Source of the DNA: Atherix ibis
Lineage: Eukaryota; Arthropoda; Insecta; Diptera; Athericidae
Reading direction: 5' to 3'
Assembly: GCA_958298945.1 (NCBI GenBank)
Contig: OY282609.1
Location: 15,854,326-15,918,325, forward strand
Length of the DNA: 64,000 nt
In this document: one piece after another, positions 12,348 to 22,424 of the stretch
Layout of the letters: every line of letters begins with the position of its first letter
Position numbering within the stretch: the stretch's first letter is position 1
Translations under genes and position numbers: made by a program
Notes under the pieces: generated by a model
Seen by the model: the letters and a program-made list of their open reading frames with translations, nothing else
Databases searched by the model: none
Told to the model about the DNA's origin: nothing

Positions 12348-12715
12348 ATGTTTTAGAAGCGGACGCTCAACCAAGAATATTGCGGTGATGCGTGAAAGTG
12401 TAGCTGAAAGTTCGACAACCTACATTTAGCATACAACAATTGATGCTTTCCCAAACCGTTGTGTGGGGTATTTACGCAAAGACTTCAGGCGATAAAGAAA
12501 CTTCAGCCCAAAGATTATATGCATCGCCGGCAATTGAGCGAAAATGGTTTAGACCCTGGTTTAGGCAAATAGACAAGACTCTGATTTCTATAGGAAATTA
12601 ATCTTCTTATCGGTAATAAATAAAACTACCACTGCTGGGAAGGTGAAAATCCAGTGTTAAGTTTGAAATGACTTTCATATTCTCGTAGAGTTACTGTATG
12701 GTGTTTGGAAAGAAG
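12348..12715 (+). mobile_element. DDE_3 transposase, N-terminal part, interrupted by the minisatellite
   Basis: Plus-strand frames read GRSTKNIAVMRESVAES (helix-turn-helix region), FYRKLIF (before the first catalytic Asp, which is deleted), CWEGENPV and RRVTVWC. The reading then meets the 17-bp array at the position where the family has GGIIGPYFF, and resumes on the other side at 13872. Stops and a small deletion make it a pseudogene. Confidence 0.75.
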
Positions 12716-13871
12716 GTCTTTTGAGGGGCTCGAATTTTCATTGGACCCAATGTTTTATTGGGTCTGAGGTGTCATTGGCTCGAGGTCTCATTGGGAAAGA
12801 GGTGCCGTTGGAATCTAGGTATCGGTGGACCCACCGAGCTGTCAAAGAACCCGAGTTGTCATTCGACCCGAGCCGATATTGGGCCCGACCCGTCATTTAA
12901 CCTGAGCTGATTTTGGACACGAGCAGTTATTAGCTTCGAGTTGTCATTGGACCCGAGCTGTCATTGGTTTCGAGTTGTCATTGGCTCCGAGTTGTCATTG
13001 AGTCCGGGTTCTTATTGGACCCAAGCTGTCATTACACCTAAGCCGACATTAGGCTCGAACTGTTATTGTACCTGAGATGATATTGGGCTCGAGCTGCCAT
13101 TGAACCCGAGTTGTCATTTGGACCGAGTTGTGATTGGACCCGAGTTGTCATTGGACCTTAGCCGACATTGGGTTCGAGCTTTCATTGGGATCAAGTTATC
13201 ATTGGACCCGAGCTGCCATTGGATCTGTGGCAACATTGGACAAGAGCTGTCATTTGACCCGAGTTGTCATTTGACCTGAGCTATCATTGCACCTGAACCG
13301 ACATTGGACCCGAGCTGTCATAGGGATCGAGCTGTTATTAGAACCGAGGTGTTATTGGACCTGAGCCGACATTGGGCTCGAGCGGTCATTGGATCCGAGT
13401 AGTCATTGGGACCAAGTTATCATTGGACCCGAGCAGTCATTAAACCAGAGCCGACATTGGGCTCGAGCTATTATTGGACCCAAGCTGTCATTGAACCCGA
13501 GCTGTCATTGGGGCTGAGTCGACATTGAGGTCGAGCTGTCATTGGATCCGGCTGTCATTGGGACCAAGATGTCATTGGACCCGAGCTGTCATTGGACCCG
13601 AGTTGTCGTTAGACCTGAGCTGTCAGTATACCCACGTTGTCATCGAACCCGAGCCGACATTGGGCTCGAGCTGTCATTGGAGTGGAGGTTTAATTTCGGC
13701 CGAGATGTCTTTGAGCCCAAGTTGTCATTAGATCCGAGTTGTCTTTGGACCTGATCCGACATTGGGCTCGAGTTGTCATTGGACCTGAGCCGACATTGGA
13801 CTCATACTGTCATTGGAGGCGAGGTTTAATTGCGGCCGAGATGTTTTTGGGCCCCATATGTCATTGGTCTG
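12716..13871. repeat. 17-bp minisatellite, array C, inside a transposase gene
   Basis: About 1150 bp, some 65-70 imperfect units of the GAGCTGTCATTGGACCC type. The left flank codes RRVTVWC and the right flank codes YFFKYATGNTVRVTNEQYTE, which are adjacent blocks of one DDE_3 transposase. The unit contains ATT GGA CC, the codons for the I-G-P that belongs at this place. The array therefore probably grew by slippage from the transposase itself. Confidence 0.88.
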
Positions 13872-14475
13872 TATTTCTTTAAATACGCTACTGGTAATAC
13901 TGTTAGGGTGACTAATGAGCAATATACAGAAATGCTACAGAACATTTCCGCCTCAAAATCAGATCAATTGGGGTTATATGACAAAAGGACGGCGCTATAT
14001 TAAAAATTTTCTGACCGAATTTTGTCGAAAAGTGGTAATGTCTCGCTCTCAAGATTTAAAGAAGAAGCTCCGGTTGACAATTGAACAACTTAAAGAAAAC
14101 ACACGTAAAACAACCTGGAAATGTATGAAAGCATGTTGGAAAATGTCATCAAAACAATGCGGCTAGGCTGTATAGCTGATATTGTTTTCGATCCATAATT
14201 TACAATTCCTATTTTTTAAATGTTGGTAAGGTGAAAAGACTATTATCCTATCTATGCTAAAAGGCAGTCTTTCCTCACTCTTTCCTCATAATGGAACTTC
14301 TTTATTACTCAGGGTCAGCTAACACACTAACACTTCCAACAAGCCTGCGAAGCTATCATTATAATTTCCAAGTCTAGATAACCCTCTTCAGTCAACCAAA
14401 AAATTTTTTTTTATTTCAATTTAAAATTATTTAAAAAAATCGCCAACTTTCTTTTTTTTTAGAACACACCCTGTA
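13872..14475 (+). mobile_element. DDE_3 transposase, C-terminal part and 3' terminus
   Basis: Continues the gene left of the array: YFFKYATGNTVRVTNEQ, then after a deletion of the middle VVMSRSQDLK, TIEQLKENTRKTTW and ESMLENVIKTMRL across frames. The deleted middle held the second and third catalytic Asp blocks. GAACACACCCTGTA at 14462-14475 resembles the terminus of many IS630-Tc1-mariner elements. Confidence 0.7.
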
Positions 14476-15877
14476 TTAAGAAATACTCAAAACGGAGAAT
14501 AGACACTTTGGACATGCTTAATGAAACTAAAGTTATAACAAGCAATTTATCATAAAATGCATCTGAAAATTGCAGAAAATTAAGAAAAATCAAAATAAGT
14601 TGACCTCAATAATAATTTTAATTATCACAAAACTGTACTTTTTAGAAAATTAAAAAACTACAAAAAAATGGTAATAAAATTTATAAATAACAGCATAATA
14701 ATTCGGTTGTTAGATTTTCGTCCATTATTCGGACATATGTAATTAAGTAAACATTTCGAAATTGAGGAAATATTCCATATCTTCCATTTTCAGAATTTAT
14801 GGAAGACAAAACAAAAAAGCTCGTTTAGAGAAAAAATTTACTATGCTTTCCGTTTATATGATAATCGCGTCGTGTACAGCCAACTGGATTTGTACTATTG
14901 CATGAGTCAGAAAGTAAAAGTTTCCGTCTATCTTGTATTGATTTTACCAATTCTACTATATTCATACCAAGAAGCCAATATATACTTGTGCCCATCCGAT
15001 ACAAATAAGCAGATATACTCGTAAAGATACTGGAATAAATATTATTCTACGTACTTCATGGCTACTTGAAATATTTCACTTGAGCAAAAATGATTTCATT
15101 GAGGAGACTTTTCGAATCGTAAACGAAATTATCTAGGCGCCTAGATCATAATTCATATTTTTTTTTACAAAAAATTATCAAATATTGCTATTTGTAGAGA
15201 TAAAGTATTTGATTTTTAATCATTGTTTAAATATTTTACCTCCCAATATGAGTATTTTCGTATCGTTCATTTCAAAAAGTCATACCTGTTTCGACGCTTC
15301 AATGTTGTTTGAAGAAGCCAGAATTCGTCACATGCGATGGTTTGTTAAAATCGTTTATTTGGAGTCAATCCGAAGATAAGTTAATACTCAATTGGGGCTT
15401 ACACAGATAATTCGTATTCGAAAATACCATTCATGTTCGTTCCCCCATTACGAGCTAGTCTATATGCGCGTTTATATGGAGTAAAATGTATACTTTTGGG
15501 ATTTTCAGATTGGTTTGTTTACACGGCCTGATATAGTGTAGATTTTAGATTATCTTGAAACCAATTCCGATGACTGACACTGTTCAGATCTACCGAATTA
15601 TCATAGGTAGAAGTAATAGGTGAAAATAAGCATTCAAATTTAGAGAATTTAATAAAATTACTAATAGGATTTTTTTTTTGTTTTGAAAATTTTACAGAAT
15701 TTTTTTTATAGCTACGAGATTTGACAGAAAAGTTATGAGACTGATTCTTTGTAGCAGTTAAGAAATGTTTAATTTTTATTAACATTTTCAAAGGACCATC
15801 TTTGATTTTTCCCTGTAACTAACTATCGATCAGTTTCATTAGGCGAGCTGGCAATGCTGCGGAACATAAAGTCATCC
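14476..15877. other. AT-rich non-coding stretch
   Basis: No conserved coding frame. The short tail 15810-15877 (ATCAGTTTCATTAGGCGAG) matches the dispersed repeat seen near 17370. Confidence 0.5.
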
Positions 15878-16535
15878 AATGGCTAAGGAGCTGTTGGACT
15901 TTGTTCGCGACGACCCAAATTTGCTCCAGAGGCATTTAACTGGTGACGAATCATGGGTTTATAGTTATGACGTGAAAACCAAAGCTCAATTATCTCAATG
16001 GAAGCTGTCGCACGAGCCAAGACCGAAAAAAGCGGGCCAAGTTCGGTCGAATGTGAAGGTTTTGCTTAGTTTTCTTCGATTGCAGGGGCGCGGTGCATTA
16101 TGAGTTCTTACCACAGGGTAGAACGGTCAATAAAGAATATTACCTGCAAGTTATGTGCAAGTTGCGCGAAGCAATCCGCCAGAAACGCTCGGATTTGTGG
16201 AAGAACAAAAATTGGCTTTTGCAATTTTTGGCCAAAAACAACACACTAATAATGCCGCAGCCACCGTATTCCCCAGATCTGGCCCCCTGTGACTTTTTCT
16301 TGTGAAAGGACGACGTTACGCTACGATTGAGGAGATAAAGACGGCATCGGAGGAGGAGCTGCACAAGATCACAAAAAATGATTTTTTGAAGTGCTTCGAG
16401 GATTGGAAAAAACGTTGGCACAAGTGTATAATATTTGGTGGGGATTACTTTGAAGGGGACGAAATAGATATTTATGAATAAATAAATAATTTTTGAAAAA
16501 ACACAAAATTCGCGATACTTTTTGAACAGACCTCG
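15878..16535 (+). mobile_element. Irritans-type mariner, 5'-truncated, true right end kept
   Basis: Starts inside the coding region (ATGGCTAAGGAGCTGTTGG) and runs to a right terminal repeat ending CAGACCTCG at 16535, followed by TA. It has [14 protein letters not shown] and PPYSPDLAPCDFFL; the HHDNAPAH block with the second catalytic Asp is deleted. Unlike the copies at 3, 28 and 60 kb it keeps the real C-terminal end, EELHKITKNDFLKCFEDWKK and then FGGDYFEGDEIDIYE. Frameshifts near 16075 and 16300. Confidence 0.85.
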
Positions 16536-18094
16536 TAGTTTCCTTTGGACAACTATACATTTACGTAGAGGCGTTATTTCCACACTTTGGAGCAGGAACT
16601 TGAATCACCTCTCAAGTCTCAGAACACAAAAAAAGTTTGACGGACGTAGATAAGGTGAACAGGAGCGCTGACAAATTACAGGAATTCGTATTTTACACAA
16701 AATTTCGGACACGAAAGAACTCTTTTTCTTAGTCTTCCAAGAAATCCTTGAAGCATTTTTAACACTTTTTGATGTTGACAGCCCTCCTGAGCGAGGTTCG
16801 TTCTCCACAGCTTTTGAGACCTCTAAAAATGATGCAAATTTCCCGATTCCATTTTTCGTAACGCGCTACAAAAACACAAGTTCACTTATGATCATCTTTA
16901 GGTTCCCATAGTTACCAAACGATGTACCAGAAACTTGTGTACTGCTAAACAACCAAAATTTGCAGGTCATACTGTTATTTTCGGTAATAAGCACTGATTC
17001 TGAACTTGCCGTAAAAAGACTGAACCAATGGTGGAAGATTTCTTTCCAAAACAGTTCACTCAACAACCTTTCTGGAATTCTTAGCAATAAAACTTAAACC
17101 ATGATTTTTCATGAGTTTTCTCTTCGGTAATCGACCCCGCCCATCATTCCATTTCTGCGGTGTTTAACTTTTCATTTACCATAATTTAAATGAATGCCAC
17201 TTAACCCAGAACTTCCTTTTGGGTAGGACTTCTTATATTGTAGAGCCCTAGACCCAAAAGCTCCTTATCAAAGTTCTCATTTTCATTTTCTAAAAAAGTT
17301 TCTTGAGTTTTAAAGAATTTAACAATTTCTAACCAAAACACCCCCTTCCCCTCTTCCCCTGCTAACTAACGACCAGTTGCATTAGAGAGCCTGCCAATTC
17401 CAACCCAGACGCAACATGAAGTCTCCAAATAGCCTCAAGCTTATGTATGGTGTCACAGAATGGCCTCTGACTCTTGTCTCAAACTAATAAACAAAAAATT
17501 GAAGGCAATGACATTACTATAAAATAATTAATTTGATAACAACGTCTTTAGCATTAAATAATAATAAATATATAAAAGGTTACAAACTTTCTGATAAGGC
17601 TTGTCTTTATTTCAAAGCACGTTCAAGACACTTCCGACTGTATTACTATTATTAACGATAATTCGAAATGGCTAAGCGATTGTTTTTTCTTTCTTCAAAC
17701 ATTAAAAATATGGATAATTTTGTATTAGTTGCTAAAATTAATATAATAATAACATTCATTTACCTCCTGCAGTTCTCCCTTCTTTTATTGATTAACGATA
17801 ATTACAAACAAATCGGACAAGTAAGTGTGTAAAAACTGTATTCATTAAAAAAGAAACCACATCGAGTTCAGTAAAAATAAGAATTTTACGAGCACATTCG
17901 TAATCAATTAAAAATTTCGACAAAATTACCATAATTAATAAAATTAATCGAAACACAGTCAGAATAGCGAAACCTCTAATCACAATTGTTGGTGAAGGAA
18001 AGCCGGCAGAGCATAAGTTTTTTTGGATTTTTCGGGCGAGACCTTTGCCGACTTCTCTTAAGTGTGGAAGTTAATAGCTACAAATGATAATGTA
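16536..18094. other. Non-coding, with a diverged copy of the dispersed repeat
   Basis: 17100-17520 resembles the blocks at 8620-9990 (TTTAAATGAATGCC, GTAGAGCCCTAGACCCAAAAG) but has no minisatellite. The remainder is AT-rich with no supported gene. Confidence 0.45.
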
Positions 18095-18289
18095 CACTGC
18101 AGGCCAAATATATGCTATCGAAACTTTGGTTTTTCTGTAGGGAGGATGGGAGGTGAGGATAAAATTAAAACTCAAAAGTCAAAATGAACAAGCGAAAAAA
18201 ATATTTATTTATTTCTTAAAATATATTTTACTCTTAAATGAGAAATAAAAAAATATTTTTTTAAATATTATGAAATTAAAAAAAAAATG

Positions 18290-18960
18290 GCTAAATTGCT
18301 TTTTGTCGAAGAAAAACTCTTCTTTTACGTTTGCAGACAGGCATTCGTTTTTTTATATGATATCCTTCGAAATAGTCATGTAGCATTTCAAAACGATCCT
18401 CCACAACTCATGTCTCACACTGTTCTGTCTGTAGTTCATCCCATAAAACTTCTATGGTGTTAAACTCGAATGATTCTGGTGATTATATCATATTTTCCAA
18501 AATTTCTTGTTGTTTTCTTTGTTAGAAAATCTCTTAAAATGTTGAGGATCGTTGTCCTAACTGTGGTGCTGGTGGAAGAGGATTGGTCCTTAAAATTTTT
18601 AGACGTTGTCCTGTTCATAGAGAAGCAACTCCAAACCATAATTAAGCCACTGACTTACTTCACATAAATTCTTCTCTTTTGACCCAATGATCGGGGCAAC
18701 TTTAACTCATCCGTCCAGATTACATTTCTAAAGTCCTAAGCATAATCCAGTTTTATTCCTTTGTTTCTGTCACTTGTCACGCGTCTAAAAAGGCCAGTAG
18801 CTCTCAATTGTGTTTTCACAGTTTTTAGAGACACTAGTTTAGCAGGGATTTTATTTAAATGTGAACGAATTTGAGACGATGTAAGTCTCAGATTTTTTTC
18901 TCTAGGATTCTTCCTTAAACTAGCAGTTTAAGGCATACCAGATTTTGGTAAACTCTGATG
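18290..18960 (-). pseudogene. Tc1-type transposase, broken
   Basis: Minus-strand frames read LRLTSSQIRSHLN, then LKTVKTQLRATGLFRRV (second DNA-binding subdomain), FRNVIWTDELK (first catalytic Asp context) and LIMVWSCFSMN. These are in Tc1 order. Stops and frameshifts occur throughout, and the C-terminal part with the last acidic residue is hard to follow. Confidence 0.75.
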
Positions 18961-19284
18961 ATTTCCGGTCTCATTGGAACGTTCTAATCCGCTATAAAAC
19001 ATTCCGGTTTGCCTTCGTTAAGTAACAATAGCACACCGAAAATAACATTTATTCATCCCTACTACAAACTTGATACTTACTGTCCTTGATAAGTTATGCC
19101 AAAAAAACGAGGACATTATGGCAATTACAGGTAATAATGAAATATTTAAATTGCTAAATTTTCTAATTTACCACATTTTATAAGGGGTGAATTTTTTAAG
19201 TGTTTAGTTTTCAAAGAAAAACAGAAAATTTGCGAAATTTTTATTTGAATCGATAAATTAATGCTTGCTGTTTACTTTTTAAAG

Positions 19285-20000
19285 ATTATTTCATGTAAAT
19301 GTTGAGGTCCATGCAAGAGACCAATTTTAAACCACTATTTCGAACATCTCGGCTCAAGTAACGCTGGTTTATCGGCATAGACGAGTGACTTAACGTAGCC
19401 CCATAAAAAATAGTCTAGACGTCAAATCGCACGATTTAGGCGGTCAACTCATCGAACAAACCTCCCAATATGTCCATTGTTTCACGTGCTGTTCGGTATG
19501 TAGCACCTTCTTGTTGAAACCACGTTTCCAGCAGATGCAGTTCTTGTGTTTTGGGCAAAAGAAAATCATCGAGCTTCATCTTTAAAGAAATATGGACCGA
19601 TGATTCCACAAACAGGGTATTTTTCTGGGTGCAATGGCAGTTCTTGTTTAGTTTGTGTTTCTTCATCAGACCAAATGCGAAAATTTTGCTTATTTTTTTT
19701 AAGACACACTCACGGAAAATTCGACGTTTTGGCAGGTCGTATTTTATACGCTGTCAAAATAAGATCCTTGTGTAAAATCTTCCACAAAGTCGAGAACAAC
19801 ACCATCCCCATTGCTATGAACGGTGACAGCTGGGCAAATTGCGGTCTTCACCAACACTCGACGCTACCGGTAGCCATATTTTCCTCTGGACGCGTTGGTA
19901 GTTTGATATCCAATAACGTAAAACTGCTGCGAAATTTAGTCACTATGGCTTGAATTGCTTGCTCAGAAGGTCCATTATGACGACCATAACACAAGTTTCT
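19285..20000 (-). pseudogene. DDE_3 transposase fragment nested in the Tc1-like element
   Basis: In order on the minus strand: [108 protein letters not shown] and HLHEIIFKK-like words. This is an almost full-length but frameshifted transposase of the insect DDE_3 family. It splits the Tc1-like element, so it inserted later. Confidence 0.78.
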
Positions 20001-20044
20001 TACAGAGCACGAATTTCAATAATTTGTAAGCGTTATTCGTGTGT

Positions 20045-20139
20045 AAATGGCAATGCTAACTGAGCATGAGATAAAATGACAATGCTAACTGAGCACTTTT
20101 GACTTTGACACACGTCACTTTTGACTTTGACACACGTCA
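20045..20139. repeat. Two short tandem duplications
   Basis: AATGCTAACTGAGCA occurs at about 20051 and 20081, and CTTTTGACTTTGACACACGT is repeated back to back with a 22-bp period at 20096-20139. They sit at the junction between the nested transposon and the Tc1-like right end. Confidence 0.85.
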
Positions 20140-20300
20140 CTTTTACCATACGTGATCTGTCAAAAATAAAAACATGAAAAAACAAACGCCAAAGAAATCA
20201 CACGATTTATTAAAAAGTTTTCGATTTATTAAGATTCTAACCAAAGATTTCTCGAAAAAATTTTCTTATCGAGATGGTAGCATACTTTTGGCCTGCAGTG

Positions 20301-21140
20301 TACGTAACAAATACTTAATGAATTACAATTCTTTGAATATCCAATATGAACTTTACAAAATCAGCACTCTAAGCACACAACGCGAGAAGCCAAAATAAAA
20401 TTTTAATTATTCTTTAGGTGGTGTGGGTTTGTGATTTGTCATCCACCGGTGACTACCGCTCTAAGACCGGCTAAATTCAACTATCTGTGGCTCTTCTACT
20501 TTAACAATTGGGATGTAGGCATTCCGTCTTATCGGGAAGCAGCTAAACTTTATTGTTCCCCAAAATCAATAATATGTGTAGGCCATTCAGAAATGCCTTT
20601 GCTAAAAATTATGTTTTATTCACGATGGAATTTGGGAAGTAAAAGAAACAACGAAAATCAGAACGTACGGGAGGGGACCTTGGAAGAAATTTTTCTATCG
20701 GACGACATTTATCCGCATTGATGTGGAGTCGGACTCGGATATTATGAAGTGAATCAGATTTTCCTTTCACCTTTTTTTTGTTTCTATGTTGTTTTGGCTT
20801 TTTATTGTAATAAAACCGGCTTTTTTTTCAAAAAATTCCAAATGGTCTTTGAACCTTTCGAACTGGATTTTTTTCAACAATTTTTTTTTGTAAAACTATA
20901 ATAATATTTAATTAAGTTTATTATTATTAAAAAATGGAATAGAAAATATTGCGAAAATAGTGGATTTTTTTTTAATAACATGACGTAATCCCGGTTGGTT
21001 ATCGAGCGATAGCTTATCAAAATCGAAATAATTTAATTTTTTTTCAATTTTGATAAGAATACATGCAACTTGTTGCATTTTTTTTTCATTTTTTTTTTGC
21101 TGTTCTAATTAAAATTTATTATTGCATTTCTCATTAGTAC
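20301..21140. other. AT-rich non-coding stretch
   Basis: One open frame of 96 codons (20431-20721, plus) has no recognised domain and no splice context. Probably intron of the gene starting at 21141-21290. Confidence 0.45.
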
Positions 21141-21257
21141 CGATGCTTTGAAATGATTAACTGCTCCCCGGCATATATCAATGGCGTTCCCAAAAACAGG
21201 GATGAGTAATGAAACCAGGCACAAGATGTAAAGAATGCGGTCCCCCGTAACGTGCAT
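21141..21257 (-). CDS. Candidate first coding exon with signal peptide, second unidentified gene
   Basis: Seen: on the minus strand an acceptor TTTTATTCAG (AG at 21291-21292) opens an exon with a 33-nt GC-rich leader, ATG at 21257 in the context CCACTATGC, and 39 uninterrupted codons to a GT donor at 21139-21140. The peptide begins MHVTGDRILYILCLVSLL and continues IPVFGNAIDICRGAV; the first 25 residues form a textbook signal peptide with likely cleavage after GNA. The exon is GC-richer than its surroundings. The intron is phase 0, so it does not join in the same phase as the 1293-1356 exon. No downstream exon could be assigned within the window, and the family is not recognised. Confidence 0.6.
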
Positions 21258-21733
21258 AGTGGCGGCCAATGTCACACACCGCTCCCCAATCTGAATAAAA
21301 TCGAAGAAAATTTGAATTTTCTCATAATTTACTCACTAATCAAATCCGCAATGTTGGGGCCGTTTGGCGTGTATCGGCTTTACTGCTGCTAGTTTTCGAA
21401 TAATCCTAAATAGTCACCTCGTCAATGGCAATGGCATTATTCTAGACACTTCAAAAAGGCACATATTCTTTTCACATTGCGCTCTAGCGCCGTTTTAAAA
21501 TTTTCCTTCTTTTTTTTGCACAAATCTATAATTTTTTTTTTTGACCAACAAAAAATAAAATTGTTTTACTTTTAACGTCACTTTGTGAAAAAAAAAATTT
21601 CGAAACGATTATTGTATTTAATGAATTCACATCAACACGATAATATTGTTTGTAGCCATGTCCCACTTTGTATTACAGAACTTTACAAAATAAAATCAAA
21701 AAGAAATTAGCTCGACGAATCCATTAAGTTTAC

Positions 21734-21880
21734 TTCTTGCACACTCGAAAGTCAAACTCCGTCTGCTCGACAATATTTTCCTATGCGATTGTCGTTCGCC
21801 TCTAGTCAACGACGCGTTGATTACGCCAGCGGCAACGGCGTCAGTGACAACGTCAACGCGAACGTCAAAAACTAATTGAA
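21734..21880 (-). promoter_or_regulatory. Candidate 5' untranslated exon and promoter of the gene starting at 21257
   Basis: A GC-rich island (CGTTGACGTTGTCACTGACG and similar) on an AT-rich background ends in AAGAA followed by the donor GTAAAC at 21728-21733. Position and composition suit a non-coding first exon spliced to 21141-21290. The start site cannot be fixed by eye. Confidence 0.4.
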
Positions 21881-22318
21881 GCTAACAGCTGTTCAATATT
21901 TTTACCACTTGTGCTAAATATTATTCGTACAAGAGTTGATGATATAGAAAAAATATCAATTACTGATAAATAATTTATTTTTTTAAACTATTTATTTCAT
22001 ATTCTATTTTTTAGTTTATGCAATCTGATATAAAATATCAACAATGACTTTGCGAACGGACGATCTAAATGTGACACATACGAAATAGAAAGGTTAGGTT
22101 GATTTGTTTACGTTTTCATTATATCAGCGCCGGTCTGGCCTGAACTTCGAATTTCACTGCTAACTCAAGTGTACTGACCCAGAAAATCAGATTTAATATT
22201 ATATTTAATTCCGTTTCATAATTAATAACAAATATACATATTAATAATAATTTTCAAAAATATTTATTTTTTAACAATTAGCGACAAAGCTTTTATCTAC
22301 AAATGTGCAATTTGGCAT

Positions 22319-22324
22319 TTTATT
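22319..22324 (-). terminator. Polyadenylation signal for PHKB
   Basis: AATAAA on the minus strand, about 100 nt downstream of the TAA stop at 22425-22427. It is the first canonical hexamer after the stop. Confidence 0.6.
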
Positions 22325-22424
22325 TAACATAATATAAACTATATTTTCAAAAATTCTTTGACTACACGCATACACACACAAAAACGAAATATATATGCAA
22401 AACAAGAAACGAGAAATTTTTGGA

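Larger units (their letters stand above)
18095..20300. mobile_element. Tc1-like element with matching termini, carrying a nested second transposon
   Basis: The left end CACTGCAGGCCAAA at 18095 and the inverted right end TTTGGCCTGCAGTG ending at 20300 are each flanked by TA (18093-18094 and 20301-20302), the Tc1/mariner target duplication. The element runs 2.2 kb because other DNA lies inside it. Its own transposase is at 18290-18960 on the minus strand. Confidence 0.85.

Noticed and set aside
13525..13754. Same type of repeat protein in array C
   Set aside because: Same reason: two overlapping frames show the same words, as expected for a 17-bp tandem repeat.
20431..20721. 96-codon plus-strand open frame
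   Set aside because: No family resemblance; lies next to a Tc1-like element in AT-rich DNA.
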